The translations under genes and the position numbers were made by a program. 64,000 nt of DNA, from positions 1 to 64,000 of the forward strand of contig BDSL01000001.1 of NCBI GenBank assembly GCA_003116995.1, in the 5' to 3' direction. Shown in pieces: positions 10,709 to 21,341 of this stretch. Below the pieces are notes generated by a model. The model was not told the DNA's origin. It made no database searches and saw nothing but the letters and a program-made list of their open reading frames with translations. Source of the stretch: Yamagishiella unicocca. Lineage: Eukaryota; Chlorophyta; Chlorophyceae; Chlamydomonadales; Volvocaceae. How positions within the stretch are numbered: the stretch's first letter is position 1; every line of letters starts with the position of its first letter.

Positions 10709-12615
10709 ATGCCCCCACGTAGTGCACCAGGGCGCCAGGCAACCCAGCAGCAGAATGACGAAGGAGCAGTACTCCCCAATGACCGCGTTAAGCATGCAGA
10801 TTATGTGGGCTTCACCGTGGCGCAAGCAGTGATTTCGGAGGGCTGTCTATTGGAGGCGGAAGTCAAGGTAGGGTGCAGGTGCTGACGGGTATGCCCGGCG
10901 GTGTATGGTGACCAGGAGCGACCCCTCCTAATGCCTAGGGGTGGGACCGGGACCCTCAAAATGAAACATACGCTTACTCGTGCCCATACCCCTTCACGCT
11001 TGCATAATGCTTACTGGGACAGGCCATGATACGCCGACTGGCGCAGCGCAACTCAGGTTAGCGTCTACGCCACCTATGTTGGGCTAGCTCACTAAAGGAA
11101 GTTTCGTGGCGACGATTACGGTGTCTGCCCCCGTCTGCACAGATGACGCATTTTGGCCTGTGCTGAAGAAAATACAGCAGGACATTGGCTTCTTGGAAAT
11201 GTCCATCGAGCGGATTAAATTCCCGGTGGGTGTGTTGCTGCTCTACCGTGCCGTGCCATGGCAATCGTGGTGCATGGCTCCCGACAGCCAGGCACATGGC
11301 GAGGCTGACGCTGAGTCGGATGTCGCCTGCCCGTGCAGCTCACCAAGGAATGGTACATCTGCCTGGTGAACAAGGTGCGGTGGCGGTCTCAGAGTGACAC
11401 AGGCAGCTATCACGGAACCATCGTGTGCCAAATAAATCCTGACACGGACATACCTTCCCCGCTGCTCCTCTACAATCCACGTAACGCGAAGGAAATTGAT
11501 GAGTCAAGCAAGCTGATGGGATCCAAGTACGGCGCGGAGCAGAACCAGTATTTCCGTACCGTGGTGAGATCTGAGCGGTCATGTGTGCTGGCGGGAGCCG
11601 GAGTAACAGCCCGCACACTGTCGGGCTGCTAGGTGGCCAGCGCCGCGCGCAGGATCGCCTGGGTAGGGATAGCCGCAGTATTGTTGACGTGGGCTCAGGA
11701 GAAGCCGTAGTGCCAAATTTAGTATTGTTAGCCTTACAGCTGCTATGGTCAGCGTTGCTCTTCAGGTCCTCTGCCTGGAATGCCGCTCCGCGCTGGATTG
11801 CTATCGACGGGGTGAATCGCTGCTGAGCCGCATGCTCTCCGTCGTGTTGCTCAATCAGGTGGAAGCGCTTTGCCAGGTGACGCCGCCACAGGGCGGCCTG
11901 CTTGCCACGGTCAACGAGATCACGCTGAAGAACCTAGACGTCCAGCGTGACGCCAGCCAAAGCCAGGGGGGGACGCAGGCGGCGAAGGCGCGCAAGCTGA
12001 ACCACGTGGACAAGGGAACTGCACTGAGGGCGTTTGCGCGGGATGGCTGGCTGCACCAGCCGCAGCAGGGCTACTACACGCTGGGGGTGAGTCGTCGTCA
12101 AGTGCACGGCACCCACACGGCATCGTCGATCATGGTGTCATTTGCTAATGATTGACATGTTTGAAAAAGCGCCACCTCGTTGGCAACTCCGCATGTTACG
12201 TACTGTCTTCCGTCCCGCTACGCTAACGGTGCCTGGCTCATGCGTGCCTGGCATGACGCTACATGCCATCACATGCAATGCGATACCCAGTGGGGGTCTA
12301 CGTCTAAGCTGAGCTGCTGACTGACTGCCTGTCGCCAAGCATGAAGCTGCTGGGCATTCTTCATGGCTCAACCTTCGCGATGGTCGCGGTATATCCTATG
12401 GACATCTTGTATCGTACGCATGAACCCTACGTATCCTTGCGTGCTATCACCCTTACCACACCCCGATCACGACAAAACCCTGCTCTTCCTGGGCATGACC
12501 TCGCCGTCCCGCTGTGCACCTCATTCAGCCGAGGTCGCTAGGCGAGCTCAAGGACTGGGTGGTCTCCCTGGTGTCTGCTGAGGTCGCCGAGAAGCTGTTG
12601 GCTGACTACATGTGA
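10709..12615 (+). CDS. NSE1-like subunit of the SMC5/6 complex, RING domain absent
   Basis: NSE1 is the winged-helix/RING subunit of the SMC5/6 genome-maintenance complex, working with NSE3 and NSE4 in the nucleus. Six exons close in phase: 10709-10867, 11088-11225, 11339-11374, 11492-11563, 11859-12086 and 12529-12615 (239 aa). The conserved order is seen: YVGFTVAQAVISEGCLL near the start, DDAFWPVLKKIQQDIGFLEM, KEWYICLVNK, SSKLMGSKYGAEQNQYFRTV, and the winged-helix strand RAFARDGWLHQPQQGYYTLG followed by PRSLGELKDWV. The protein stops at LLADYM, so the C-terminal Cys/His RING of other NSE1 proteins is missing. I found no C-x2-C pattern in the next several hundred bases. The acceptor of exon 2 is the least certain. 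Gene identity is fairly secure; loss of the RING is either real or hidden by a missed alternative last exon. Confidence 0.8.
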
Positions 12616-13126
12616 CGCGATCGCTTTTGCTTGCCGGCTTTGTTCAGCATTCGCACCACCTGCACAGCCCGCCGGCCGCCTCGAACACGATCGTATCATC
12701 GGAATTGCAGTCCACTTCTTGCAGCATGTCTGCACAGCACGGCGACGGGTGGCATAGGACAGAATAGGTGCGGCCGCTGACTGTGCTTGCCCATATATGT
12801 ACGGATGGGATTCGTGGCTGGGCAGAGTGGATTCGTCACGCCTTAAATACCACCACTGACAACATTATTCGTGTTGTACTTTCTCGACCGAAACCATCAT
12901 CAATCGCGCCGCCAGCACTGTTCCTCCACTACAAAACGGAACAATGCCGTGCTGCGGAAAAATAAACGCCTTGCACGTGTCCTCGCATTCTCTTCTGGCA
13001 GTAGCCATCCAGGTCATCGAACAACCGTGCAACCGCCGCACGCACACCTCTGTGCCTGCAATATCTTCTCAAAAAGCCAAGCTGGCCCAGCTTCCTAGCT
13101 ATCAGCAACACGTGCACGCATGCCGC
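12616..13126. other. Convergent 3' region between NSE1-like and TPM-protein genes
   Basis: 511 bp between two stop codons facing each other. It must contain both 3' UTRs. I see no exon with a conserved motif and no TGTAA in the expected orientation for either gene. Confidence 0.5.
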
Positions 13127-14587
13127 TTAGTCCTTGGCGGTGTAGCCATAGTACTGGAGCATGGGCACCACCACAGCGATAATGAGCAGAGTTGCGACAA
13201 CCGTGCTGGTAATGTTCTTGCTCTTCTCGGTCTCCTCTTTTGTCCGGTACGTGCGCTCACGGTTCGTATCGTTGCGCACCGGCGCCTCTGCAGCAGGAAA
13301 TGAGTCCACGAAACAAAACGGCTCTTGCCCAAATCCACCATGTGATGCTTCGCTCGGCCGAACGACACGCACAGAGGGTGGCTTGCAGGGGGCATGAGGA
13401 GACGCGCCCGGGTACCGGACGGCGCCCGGAATGAAACTAGCAGACAGCGACGGCAAGGAACCCGCCATCAGCCCAGCAAGGCTTCCTATCGCCCGATGCG
13501 CCTGGAGACTCAGTCATGCATAGGACTGCAAACCACCCGATCCCGCCCGGGTCCTACCCAGCCCGCCCCGAAACCACCGGAAAGATTACCCACCTGGGAC
13601 AGCGTTGCCCAGCAGCTTGGCCTCCAGGCGCTCCACGGAGCTGACAACCGTTTGGTTGTACTTCTCCTCCTCCGTGAAAATGGGGATGTTGGTGCTGATG
13701 ATGCTGTCAATGAGCTCGTCACCGATGGCCGCCGTGAACCCCTGGCCGCCGGTAACGGCGCCCTCCTTGCTGGCGGTCACCACCAGCAACATGCCCTTGT
13801 TCTTCTCCGCCTCGGCTGAAGGGTACCAGCCCTCCATGACCTAGATCCGCGTGCGTCACGACGTGCACGGTAGCAAGGGGGGGAGGAGAATCGTTGTTGT
13901 TGCTGCTGCTTTCTTCTGCACCTATCAATGAGACAGTGCTCCACGCCCGAAGACAGCGTTACGTTGACGCATAGATCCGCTGACGAGGGGGACACTCCAG
14001 CGTGCTGTTTACATACCTTGTCGGCGAAGGCGAACGCGTCCGTCTCGAACTCCAGACGACGCACCGTCACAACCTCAATGCGGTAGCCGGTTTGGATCTG
14101 CATACAACGAGACGTACTGTCAGGATGACCAACGCCAGGAAACCCCTGCACGCAGCAGCCGTATCACAGCGGTGAGCTTCGAGCTGACACACCTCCAGCA
14201 GCTTGAGGCGCTTGTTGATATCGCCGCGGGTCGCCTTGCTGAGCACGTTAGCATCATCAACAAAATAGTTGGCGGTGGGAACAGGCTCCGCCAGGATATC
14301 GAACTCGGAGGCGATGGCAGGGGCACCGAGAGCGCCGAGCGAGAGGAGAGCAGCAGCGCCAGCGCTGGCAAGCTTTTGTCCAAGGTTCGACTGTGGGATC
14401 AACACGCAATGAACGAGCAATTGTAATGACCAAGCTTAACGCGCACAGGTCTTCGTGCAAGTGGACTCGGGAGGAATACCTGCTGCTGAGCGTTGCAGAC
14501 CACAGCACGACGGCAGACAGTGGGGCGCACTGCAGCGCGCGAAGCTGGGCGAACGCCGGCCTTCGCCGGGCACTGGGCGAGTGCCAT
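13127..14587 (-). CDS. Thylakoid TPM-domain protein (PSB32/TLP18.3-like)
   Basis: Predicted chloroplast protein of the TPM (TLP18.3/Psb32/MOLO-1) family, whose plant members act in photosystem II repair and assembly. Five exons close in phase: 14587-14480, 14390-14193, 14097-14017, 13840-13594 and 13287-13127 (264 aa). Residues 1-36 form an Arg/Ala-rich transit peptide starting MALAQCPAK. Next is a lumen-targeting hydrophobic stretch (SAGAAALLSLGALGAPAIAS). The TPM domain then runs from FDILAEPVPTANYFVDDANV through YRIEVVTVRR, EKNKGMLLVVTASKEGAVTG and FTAAIGDELIDSIIS. A C-terminal membrane helix (TVVATLLIIAVVVPMLQYYG) follows a charged linker. The membrane anchor at the C-terminus fits the PSB32/TPM type better than soluble forms. 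The last acceptor (CTGCTGCAG before 13287) was chosen because it restores phase and has a pyrimidine tract. Confidence 0.88.
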
Positions 14588-15860
14588 TGTCGTGTGGTGC
14601 TGACGCACTACGCTGTTTGCCGCACAACTATGAGATCAGCAACTTCCGCGGAAAAGAATGTGTCAAACACAATCCTTTTCAACCGTATGCAGTGCTGCAG
14701 GGTTATAGATGCATGGCGATTGGTCTGGGCAGCATGCCGTACACATAGTGCTGACCCAATTGCCCTGAACTGCCGTCGCACCAGGAAACTAAAGCAGCAA
14801 AATAGGAAAGCTTGGCATATGACATGTCCTTCTAGTACTACAGTAAAAGCTCCGCATTCTGGCGTCCCTGCCGAAAGGGTATCGATGTTGTATGGATTCT
14901 CCTGTATTTTCTCGCAATATTTAAGAGATGCATATGTCGCATGGGCTGATTCTTCTGTTCCTGTATTGTAATTGATCCTCGCACCCAATCCCTTGCACCG
15001 CCACCCTTCGGGAGCTGCTGACCTGAACGCTCAAGGCTCTTGCGTCTAAATCATGCGGGGGCAGAAGCTGCGTGTTCGGAGTGCGTATAGATGCCTGGAA
15101 CCACTCTGGATGAGTTTTCAGATCTCCGCGAGCCTGATACTCCGGCATATCGTCTACGTCGCATGTCAGGCCAGGCACTGCATGCCGTGCAGGACGACAA
15201 ATCAGAACATCTGCGTCAACTGGGTCCACGCCTGACCTTCGCCGTCCGATAGGGTCCATGTTACCGTGCCTCGTACACCTCGGCACCTGCTGAATCCAGC
15301 TGGGTCAGGCCCCGCACGACTCAGCCACCCATTCCCTACGTGGCCGCGATGGGATTGGATGTCGACACGGCGCAGCCTTGTCCCCCATTGAATTAGGCCA
15401 CCAGATTGGCACTACGACCCCTGGGTCGGCGATCTTGCTAGCCAGTCCGGAAGCCAACTTGTAGGCCCTGACACCTGCGGCTCTGACACACCTGATCCTC
15501 AGGCAGGCAGGCAGACACATCCTGGCTGCAGCGAGCGCGCGACTGACAAGCCTTGCACCTCCGTTTCGTGCACCTCATGCCGTCGTGCCTCGTACCCACA
15601 AGGCCGTCGTACCTTAGCAGCAAGGATCCTTCAGCTAGCCCGCTGCTCTCAAGTGCCGCAGCGGCAAGCCGGTGACGCCAGCCATCCCATCCACCCGCAC
15701 TGTGCCGGCCCCTGAGCTGCCTTCCGTCACTGGTGCGCTCGCTCCCGCAGCGCAGTCGCCAACCGCCAGCCGCGACACGGCGTACGGCACTCGTACGGCA
15801 CCCTGTATACGGCGGGAACGGCACTGACTCCTAGCCCCACCCGTCCTTCCCGCTGCTGCC
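14588..15860. other. Intergenic region between TPM-protein start and ITPK stop
   Basis: 1.27 kb carrying the TPM gene promoter and 5' UTR and the 3' UTR of the ITPK-like gene, both on the minus strand. Open frames of about 120-130 codons are present on the minus strand at 14608-14988 and 14921-15286, but they lack splice-site support, conserved motifs or the exon-like base composition of the flanking genes. No repeat was seen. Confidence 0.55.
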
Positions 15861-18800
15861 CTACGTCTGCTCCCCCCGCCGCGGAGCCTGCTGCCGCATG
15901 TACGCCGCCAACACTGCGGCGCGAAATAGCTGCGGAGCGCCCTCCGCGCCCCGGTAGCTGGGAAAGTAGTTGACGTCAACCACCACCACCTCGGTACCAT
16001 CCGTACCATGACCACCAACCCCGTCGCCACCAACACCATCCCCGTCACCACCAACACCCCCACCACCACTGCTGCTGCTGCTGCGCGTCGAGGCGATGAC
16101 TACATCGAAGCCAAACAGGGAGAGGCCCAGCTCCCGCCGAAGGTGCGCAGCCAGCCGCTCCAGAATCACCTGGCTGGGGGCCGCAGGCTGCCGGGGCCGC
16201 TCCAGGGGGGCCGCCGCCGGGTCTGAGCCCAGGGTGGTGGGCAGGGACTTGAGGCTGTCGAAGTGCAGCAGCCCGCTGGGAGCCAGCTGCAGCGCCTCGG
16301 GACGCGAGCGAGGCACGTTGGGGATGGAGGGGCGGACCGTGTGGAACACCTGCGGGGGCGGAGGCAGCGGCGGAGGCAGCGGCGGGGTGATCCGCGCGGG
16401 GCAGGACGGCGCGAAGCGTTACGGTAATGGTGGAGCCAGTGCGCAGGGGGCGGGTGCGGTGAGCTCAGGCGAGAGAGCGCTGCGGCGGAGGTGTAGCGGC
16501 GGCGGCCAGGAGCGCAAGAGGCCAGCCTGGACAGTACCGGCAGGGGCGATGTCGACGAGGGTATCGTATGTGGGCTCGGCGGAGCAGCCCGAGGGACCTA
16601 TTCCGCGATACCGGACTCCGGAGGTTGCGATCCCGTGGCCGCTAGTAGCTGTGCTGGCTGAGCCGGCTATAAGGGGTGGGCGGACGGTAAGGATGCCGCC
16701 GCCCCCCTTACCTTTTCCCCGGCCACGTACACCTTGTAGATGATTGCGTCGTGGTTGACGAACTCCTGGATCACCGCCGGCAGCGGCAGCGGCAGCCCCT
16801 CCAGCGCCTCGGGCAGCAGCACCAGCGCCATGCGGTGCGAGTCGGGGGTGCCGCAGGCCACAACCGGCTTGACGATGTACGGAGGGGGGCAGCCTGGGGG
16901 GCGGGCGGAGGCGCGGAAGGAAAGAGGGGAGGAGGGGCGGTGGGAAAGAGGGGGGCGGTGGGAACGAGGGGAGGAGGGGCGGTGGGAACGAGGGGAGGAG
17001 AGGCGGTGGGAAAGCGGGGGGCGGTGGAGCGCGGGCCGTGGGACAGCGGGGCCGCACGCAGCTGACCGGCCCGTCTGCGGCTGCAGCTTCACACACGGGC
17101 GTCACACGGGGGGACGTGCGGTCACCTGGGCGCTCACCGCTCAGCCCCTGCACCCCCTAGGCCTGCCGCAACGACGCACCCCCACCCCCACCCCCACCCC
17201 CACCCCCACCCCCACCCCCACCCCCACCCCCACCCCACCCCCACCCCCACCCCCACCCCCACCCCCACCCCCACCCCCACCAGTACTTACGGCTGCACAA
17301 CCCCAGGTGCAACAGGGGACAGGAAGCCAGGGAGCAGCTGAACAGCCCGCTACCCCACTAGCTCACTCCAGCTGATAACGCCTCTCACATGTTGTCATTT
17401 CCCCGGATTTCCGCCCTAAACCCCCGAAACCTACCCAGCCGCTCCCCTGCCGCCTCCACCTCCTCCGCCGTGAAGGAGGTCACCGTGGTGCTGCGCGGCG
17501 CCCGCACCAGCGCCACCGGGGGGCCCACCCGCCGCAGCTTCGCGGCGGGCGGGGCGCCAGCTGGGGCACCACCGCCTTCGCCCCCGCCCTCGTCGCCCCC
17601 GTCTTCGTCTTCGCCGCCCGACCCCGGCTCCGCGCTCCTCCCCAGGTCCACCAGCGAGAGGGAGTCGCACACCCTGGCGAGCTCCGTGCGGTTGATCACC
17701 TGCCCCGAGGGGAGCAAGAGGGAGGGCGGGGGTGAGGTGATGTCTAGGTGAGAGGGCAATTCCTGGGGAGGAGGACCCCCACCGCCCGCACAGTCCTGAC
17801 ACGCCACTTCCGCCATCCACATTCAGCCAGGCAGGGAACCTGCCGGCCCCCGCCCCTTCTCCCGGGCAACCGGACCCCTCCACCACCACCGCCGCCCCCA
17901 GACCAGCCTGGACAGCGGAGGGCTTACCGAGGCGCCCGGACCAGCCGCCCAACCACCTAGCCGCTCACCTCACGCCCAGAGCCTTACCTTGGCCGCAGCC
18001 TCCAGTGGGTCCACGAGGCTGATCCCCGGGTGGCGGGACACGAAATCCGCCATGGCCCGCACGCGGGGGCCGAAGCGAGGAACGCCGTCGGAGCCGTACT
18101 CCAGCTCGTCCGAGGCCTTATGCAGGATCGCGTGGAAGGGCAGCTGGCCCTCCAAGGGCAGTGATAGGTCCAGGGGGGCGAACACCATGCCGTCCTGTGC
18201 CCAGCGTGAGGCGAGGAGGGGGAGGGGGGTTGCAACGGGACAGAGGGGGAGAGCGAGGGTTGCAAGGAAAACCCGTGTACGAAGGGAGGGGGAGGGGGTG
18301 TTCCAGACGTGTCACACGCCGGTTGCTTACGTTCCTGTTGCTGTGCCAGGGACCGCGCAGCAGGGGCACCCAGGGGGCTCCAGGAGGGGGCATCGCGGCT
18401 CACCGCGGGTGAACAAACCTCCCCGCACCTGCACCAGGTGCACGACACTGTACGACGCGGTGCGAGTACGACAGCGTACCTTCGGTACGAGGTTCAGCAG
18501 CCCCTCCTTCGCGAGGTCCTGCTCCCTGGACGCCTTCATGGCGTACCCCACCACCACCAGCGGCCCGGGGCAGGGGGCGGGGGGGCCGCCCGCAGCGCCC
18601 TCCGCCCCCTCGCCGGCCGCCGCCTCCTCCGCTCGCCGCAGGTTGGCGTGTGCGAGCGCCAGGCGCAGCCGGGGCCAGGGGGCAGCCTGGAGGGGTGGTG
18701 GATGGGATGGGATGGGGTGGGATGGGGTGGCATGTGGGGGGCTTGCGCCTCGGCTGGGCACCGAGAGGATGGGGCTGCATCCTGAGCGGGGCTGTGAGCG

Positions 18801-20555
18801 CCCGGCGGTGGAGGGGGAGTCGGTATGGGGTTGCTGTGTCCTGGGCAGGACACCTCCCCCTCCACATCCACCACACTCCGGGCAGGGCAAGACGGGGCGC
18901 CGCATCCCTCATCGCCGCATCCCTCACCGACGCCGGTGGCTTCTCCGTCTCACCCCACCCAGCTCCCCGCCGCCCGGGTTTCCTCTCACCCCCCCCGCCC
19001 GTACCTTGACGCCCTCCTCGTCTTCCAGCGAGAAGCCGGGCAGATCCCCAGCAGCCGCCGCAGCTACGTTCCCTTCGGGCGCCTCCTGCTGCTGCTGGCG
19101 CAGTAGCCGGCGCAGCAGGCCCGCCTCATCGGCCGGCGCCCCCAGCACCACCACCTCAGCCGGCCACTGCAGTCCGTGGCTGGCGGCCCAGGAGCCAGCA
19201 GCAGCCTCAGCGGCGGCAGCAGTGGCCATGCGGGCCCCGTCTCCATCCGAACCAGCCTCCGCACCTTCGCACGTGGAGCGGCCGGAGGGAGAGGGCCGGT
19301 AGGCAGCGCTGCTATGGCAGCGATAAGGCGCCACCACATGACGCCCGGACAGGCGCAAGCGGGGGTTACATTAAAAGAACCGTTAACTCGACTGGGGAAA
19401 TGTATTCGGTGCATAGCCTTCGGACAGGCGCCAGCGGGGGGTTGGTGAAGGGCTGGGGGCCTGGCAGGAGCGTGAAGCGGTTCCCGGAGGTGGGCACGCA
19501 GGGCGGCAATGTGCTGCGCGGTGCAGGCACGTATCGGGCCGCCGGGCGAGTGGCGGAGGGTTGAGGGCGTGCTCCGCTTGGGGGTCTGGCAGGCTCACCG
19601 CCGGGTGTCGGCGGAGGCGGCAGCTGGAGGCACTCGACGTGCTCGCAGGTGGCGGCGGTGGTCACAGCAGCGGGTGGAGCAACGTCCCGTGAGCCGGTGG
19701 TCTGCAGTCGGGGAGGGGAGGGGAGGGAGCGGCTCCGTGGCAGTGGCAGTGGTATTGCTGCTGGTTGGGCAGCAGCTGCAATGCGGTGGTGGACACACGG
19801 GTAGCGCCCGCGTGAGGGTACAGACAGGCTGCTGCGGCTTTCATGGCTGCTGCGGCTTTCATGGCTGCTGCGGCTTTCATGGCTGCTGCGGTCGCTAGTG
19901 TGTCACATCAAGGGTCCGAGTGGCAGCGGTGGGTGGTGGGGGCGCACGGGAGGGGGGACAAGTCATGGGGGATGAGGAGGTGGTGGCAGCGGTGGTGCGA
20001 CCCAGCAGTTGGGGGGGCGGGCAGGGATGGCTAGCTGGGCGCTTGTTGGCTTGTTGGCTTGTTGGCTGGGAGAAGGACCAGCAGGTGGGAGAAGGACCAG
20101 CAGGTGGGAGAAGGACCAGCAGGTGGCGGGAGGCCACCGCAACCCTGACCCGGGTTTCTCCCTCCCCCCCAAAACCCGCACCGCTCCAGCCGGCCTCCGC
20201 TGACCCACCTCGCTCCGGAGCACAGCTACATGCAGACCGCCCCAGTGCAGGAGCTGCAGCTGCTCTAGGAGCGCCGGGCAGCCTGGAGGGGGGGTGGGGG
20301 GTTGAGAGGAAGCAGGAGACCCGTGAGTCGCCACGGAAGGGGGGGGAGCTGCACGGGCGGGGCACTTAGGGCAGCCCCGACGAGTCGCGAAGTAGGAGGG
20401 AGGAAGTGGGAGGGACAGCGGGCGCGGCGCGGAGTTGGATGCGGCCGCGGATGAGGGAGACATTGATGACGTGCAGGGGTTTGACGGTACGTACGGCCCG
20501 CAACCCACCGTCCAACAGGCTCGAGGAGAACACTAAACCCCGGATAAATGGCATG
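15861..20555 (-). CDS. Inositol-tetrakisphosphate 1-kinase, long ITPK4-like form
   Basis: Phosphorylates inositol tri-, tetra- or higher phosphates using an ATP-grasp fold. Kinase exons in order are 18686-18480 (LVVVGYAMKASREQDL), 18194-17988 (LPFHAILHKASDELEYG, then HPGISLVDPLEAAAK), about 17703-17441 (INRTELARVCDSLSL), 16893-16712 (PYIVKPVVACGTPDSHRMAL, PAVIQEFVNHDAIIYKVYVA, GEK) and 16349-15861 (LSLFGFDVVI, VVVVDVNYFPSYRG). Phase closes at LG|CPPPYIVKP. Upstream exons supply an extra N-terminal region starting MPFIRGLVFSSSLLDGGL (20555) and containing ALLEQLQLLHWGGLHVAVLR (20282-20211), as in plant ITPK4, which has an N-terminal inactive half. Exons between about 19900 and 18700 are only partly resolved, including one ending EDEEGVKV near 19006. 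The last exon has a Gly/Ser/Asp-rich insert between FDVVI and VVVVDVNYF. Many introns hold minisatellites. Confidence 0.83.
17168..17282. repeat. (CCCCCA)n microsatellite in the ITPK gene
   Basis: About 19 copies of CCCCCA with one shortened unit near 17235. It is intronic, between the exon ending near 17441 and the exon starting at 16893. It does not match the TTTTAGGG telomere repeat of this algal group. Confidence 0.95.
19836..19890. repeat. 18-bp repeat, three copies, in the ITPK gene
   Basis: Three copies of TGCTGCGGCTTTCATGGC. The unit is a multiple of three and reads as a repeated AAAAMK peptide on the minus strand, so it could be coding. I could not place an exon here with confidence. 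Confidence 0.85.
20071..20125. repeat. 19-bp repeat, three copies, in the ITPK gene
   Basis: Three copies of a GAGAAGGACCAGCAGGTGG unit, preceded by a smaller GTTGGCTT triplication at about 20043-20066. The array lies just 3' (minus strand) of the exon containing LLEQLQLLHWGGL. Confidence 0.9.
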
Positions 20556-21341
20556 GTTACCAGACCGTATCCCTTGCTGCGGCCGCTGCTGGTTTCCTTT
20601 CGTAACCGAAAGCAGCGCGGCAACAGGTGGCCTTCCTATGTTACAGCCCTTCGATTCAACTGGACTCAAGCAATCTTGTTACACATAAAGAATTTTGGTA
20701 ATCGTTCGTTGTGGCCGCGTCGTGCTGTGGTACGACACATAGGTTGCCGTTCCATCCATGACGATGTGCATGTGTATCGATGAATCTGCGCTTGAGGCTT
20801 GTCGTTCCCATGTGGCTGACAGCACCTCCAGAAGATACGTGCGGCAAGGAATCGGGCTTCAAACTGCAAAGAACTGCAGGGTGTATGTTGCGAGGCACCG
20901 CGCATTTGCGCCAGTTCACATCTGCAGGGTGTATGTTGCGAGGCACTTCAATTCACAATATACAGATATAAGAAAACATGAAATTTACGATCATATGCAC
21001 TCTGGTGCCCGTCTCCAAAACGTCATTTTGATCCAACTTTTAACGCACGTTTTCTGTGTAAAAGCTTGCCCTGACGTGCATACGCCACTCATATCAATGA
21101 TCGTACTAGATCGCAAGTTTCCGAAGTGATCGGCTCAACACGAGGAAAGGGCCTTACTTGTGCAGGAACCATTACAGCTAAGCAGCCCCTTCTTACCTAA
21201 GTTCCAACACTTGGGAGCAACACCTCATCAGACTTTCGGGCGTTTACTGTGTCTGCGTGTCTCTGCTTGCTGTCCGTACTGTCGGAACATACGAAAGCGA
21301 ACAAGGCGCGCCAATTGCGCATCAACCAGATCCTTGGCGCC
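20556..21341. promoter_or_regulatory. Shared divergent promoter region (ITPK-like / LACS)
   Basis: 786 bp separate the two start codons. It is the AT-richer valley between GC-rich genes. It contains a direct repeat, CTGCAGGGTGTATGTTGCGA, at about 20874 and 20923. An open minus-strand frame of about 79 codons at 20666-20905 overlaps this repeat and has no other support. No core promoter element could be assigned. Confidence 0.55.
20874..20947. repeat. Direct repeat in the ITPK/LACS intergenic region
   Basis: Two copies of a roughly 25-bp sequence beginning CTGCAGGGTGTATGTTGCGA and ending GGCAC, 49 bp apart. Confidence 0.85.

Noticed and set aside
14608..14988. 126-codon minus-strand frame upstream of the TPM gene
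   Set aside because: No domain, no splice context, and it sits in the 5' flank of a well-modelled gene.
17168..17282. Interstitial telomere repeat
   Set aside because: The unit is CCCCCA, not the CCCTAAAA (TTTTAGGG) telomere unit of this group.
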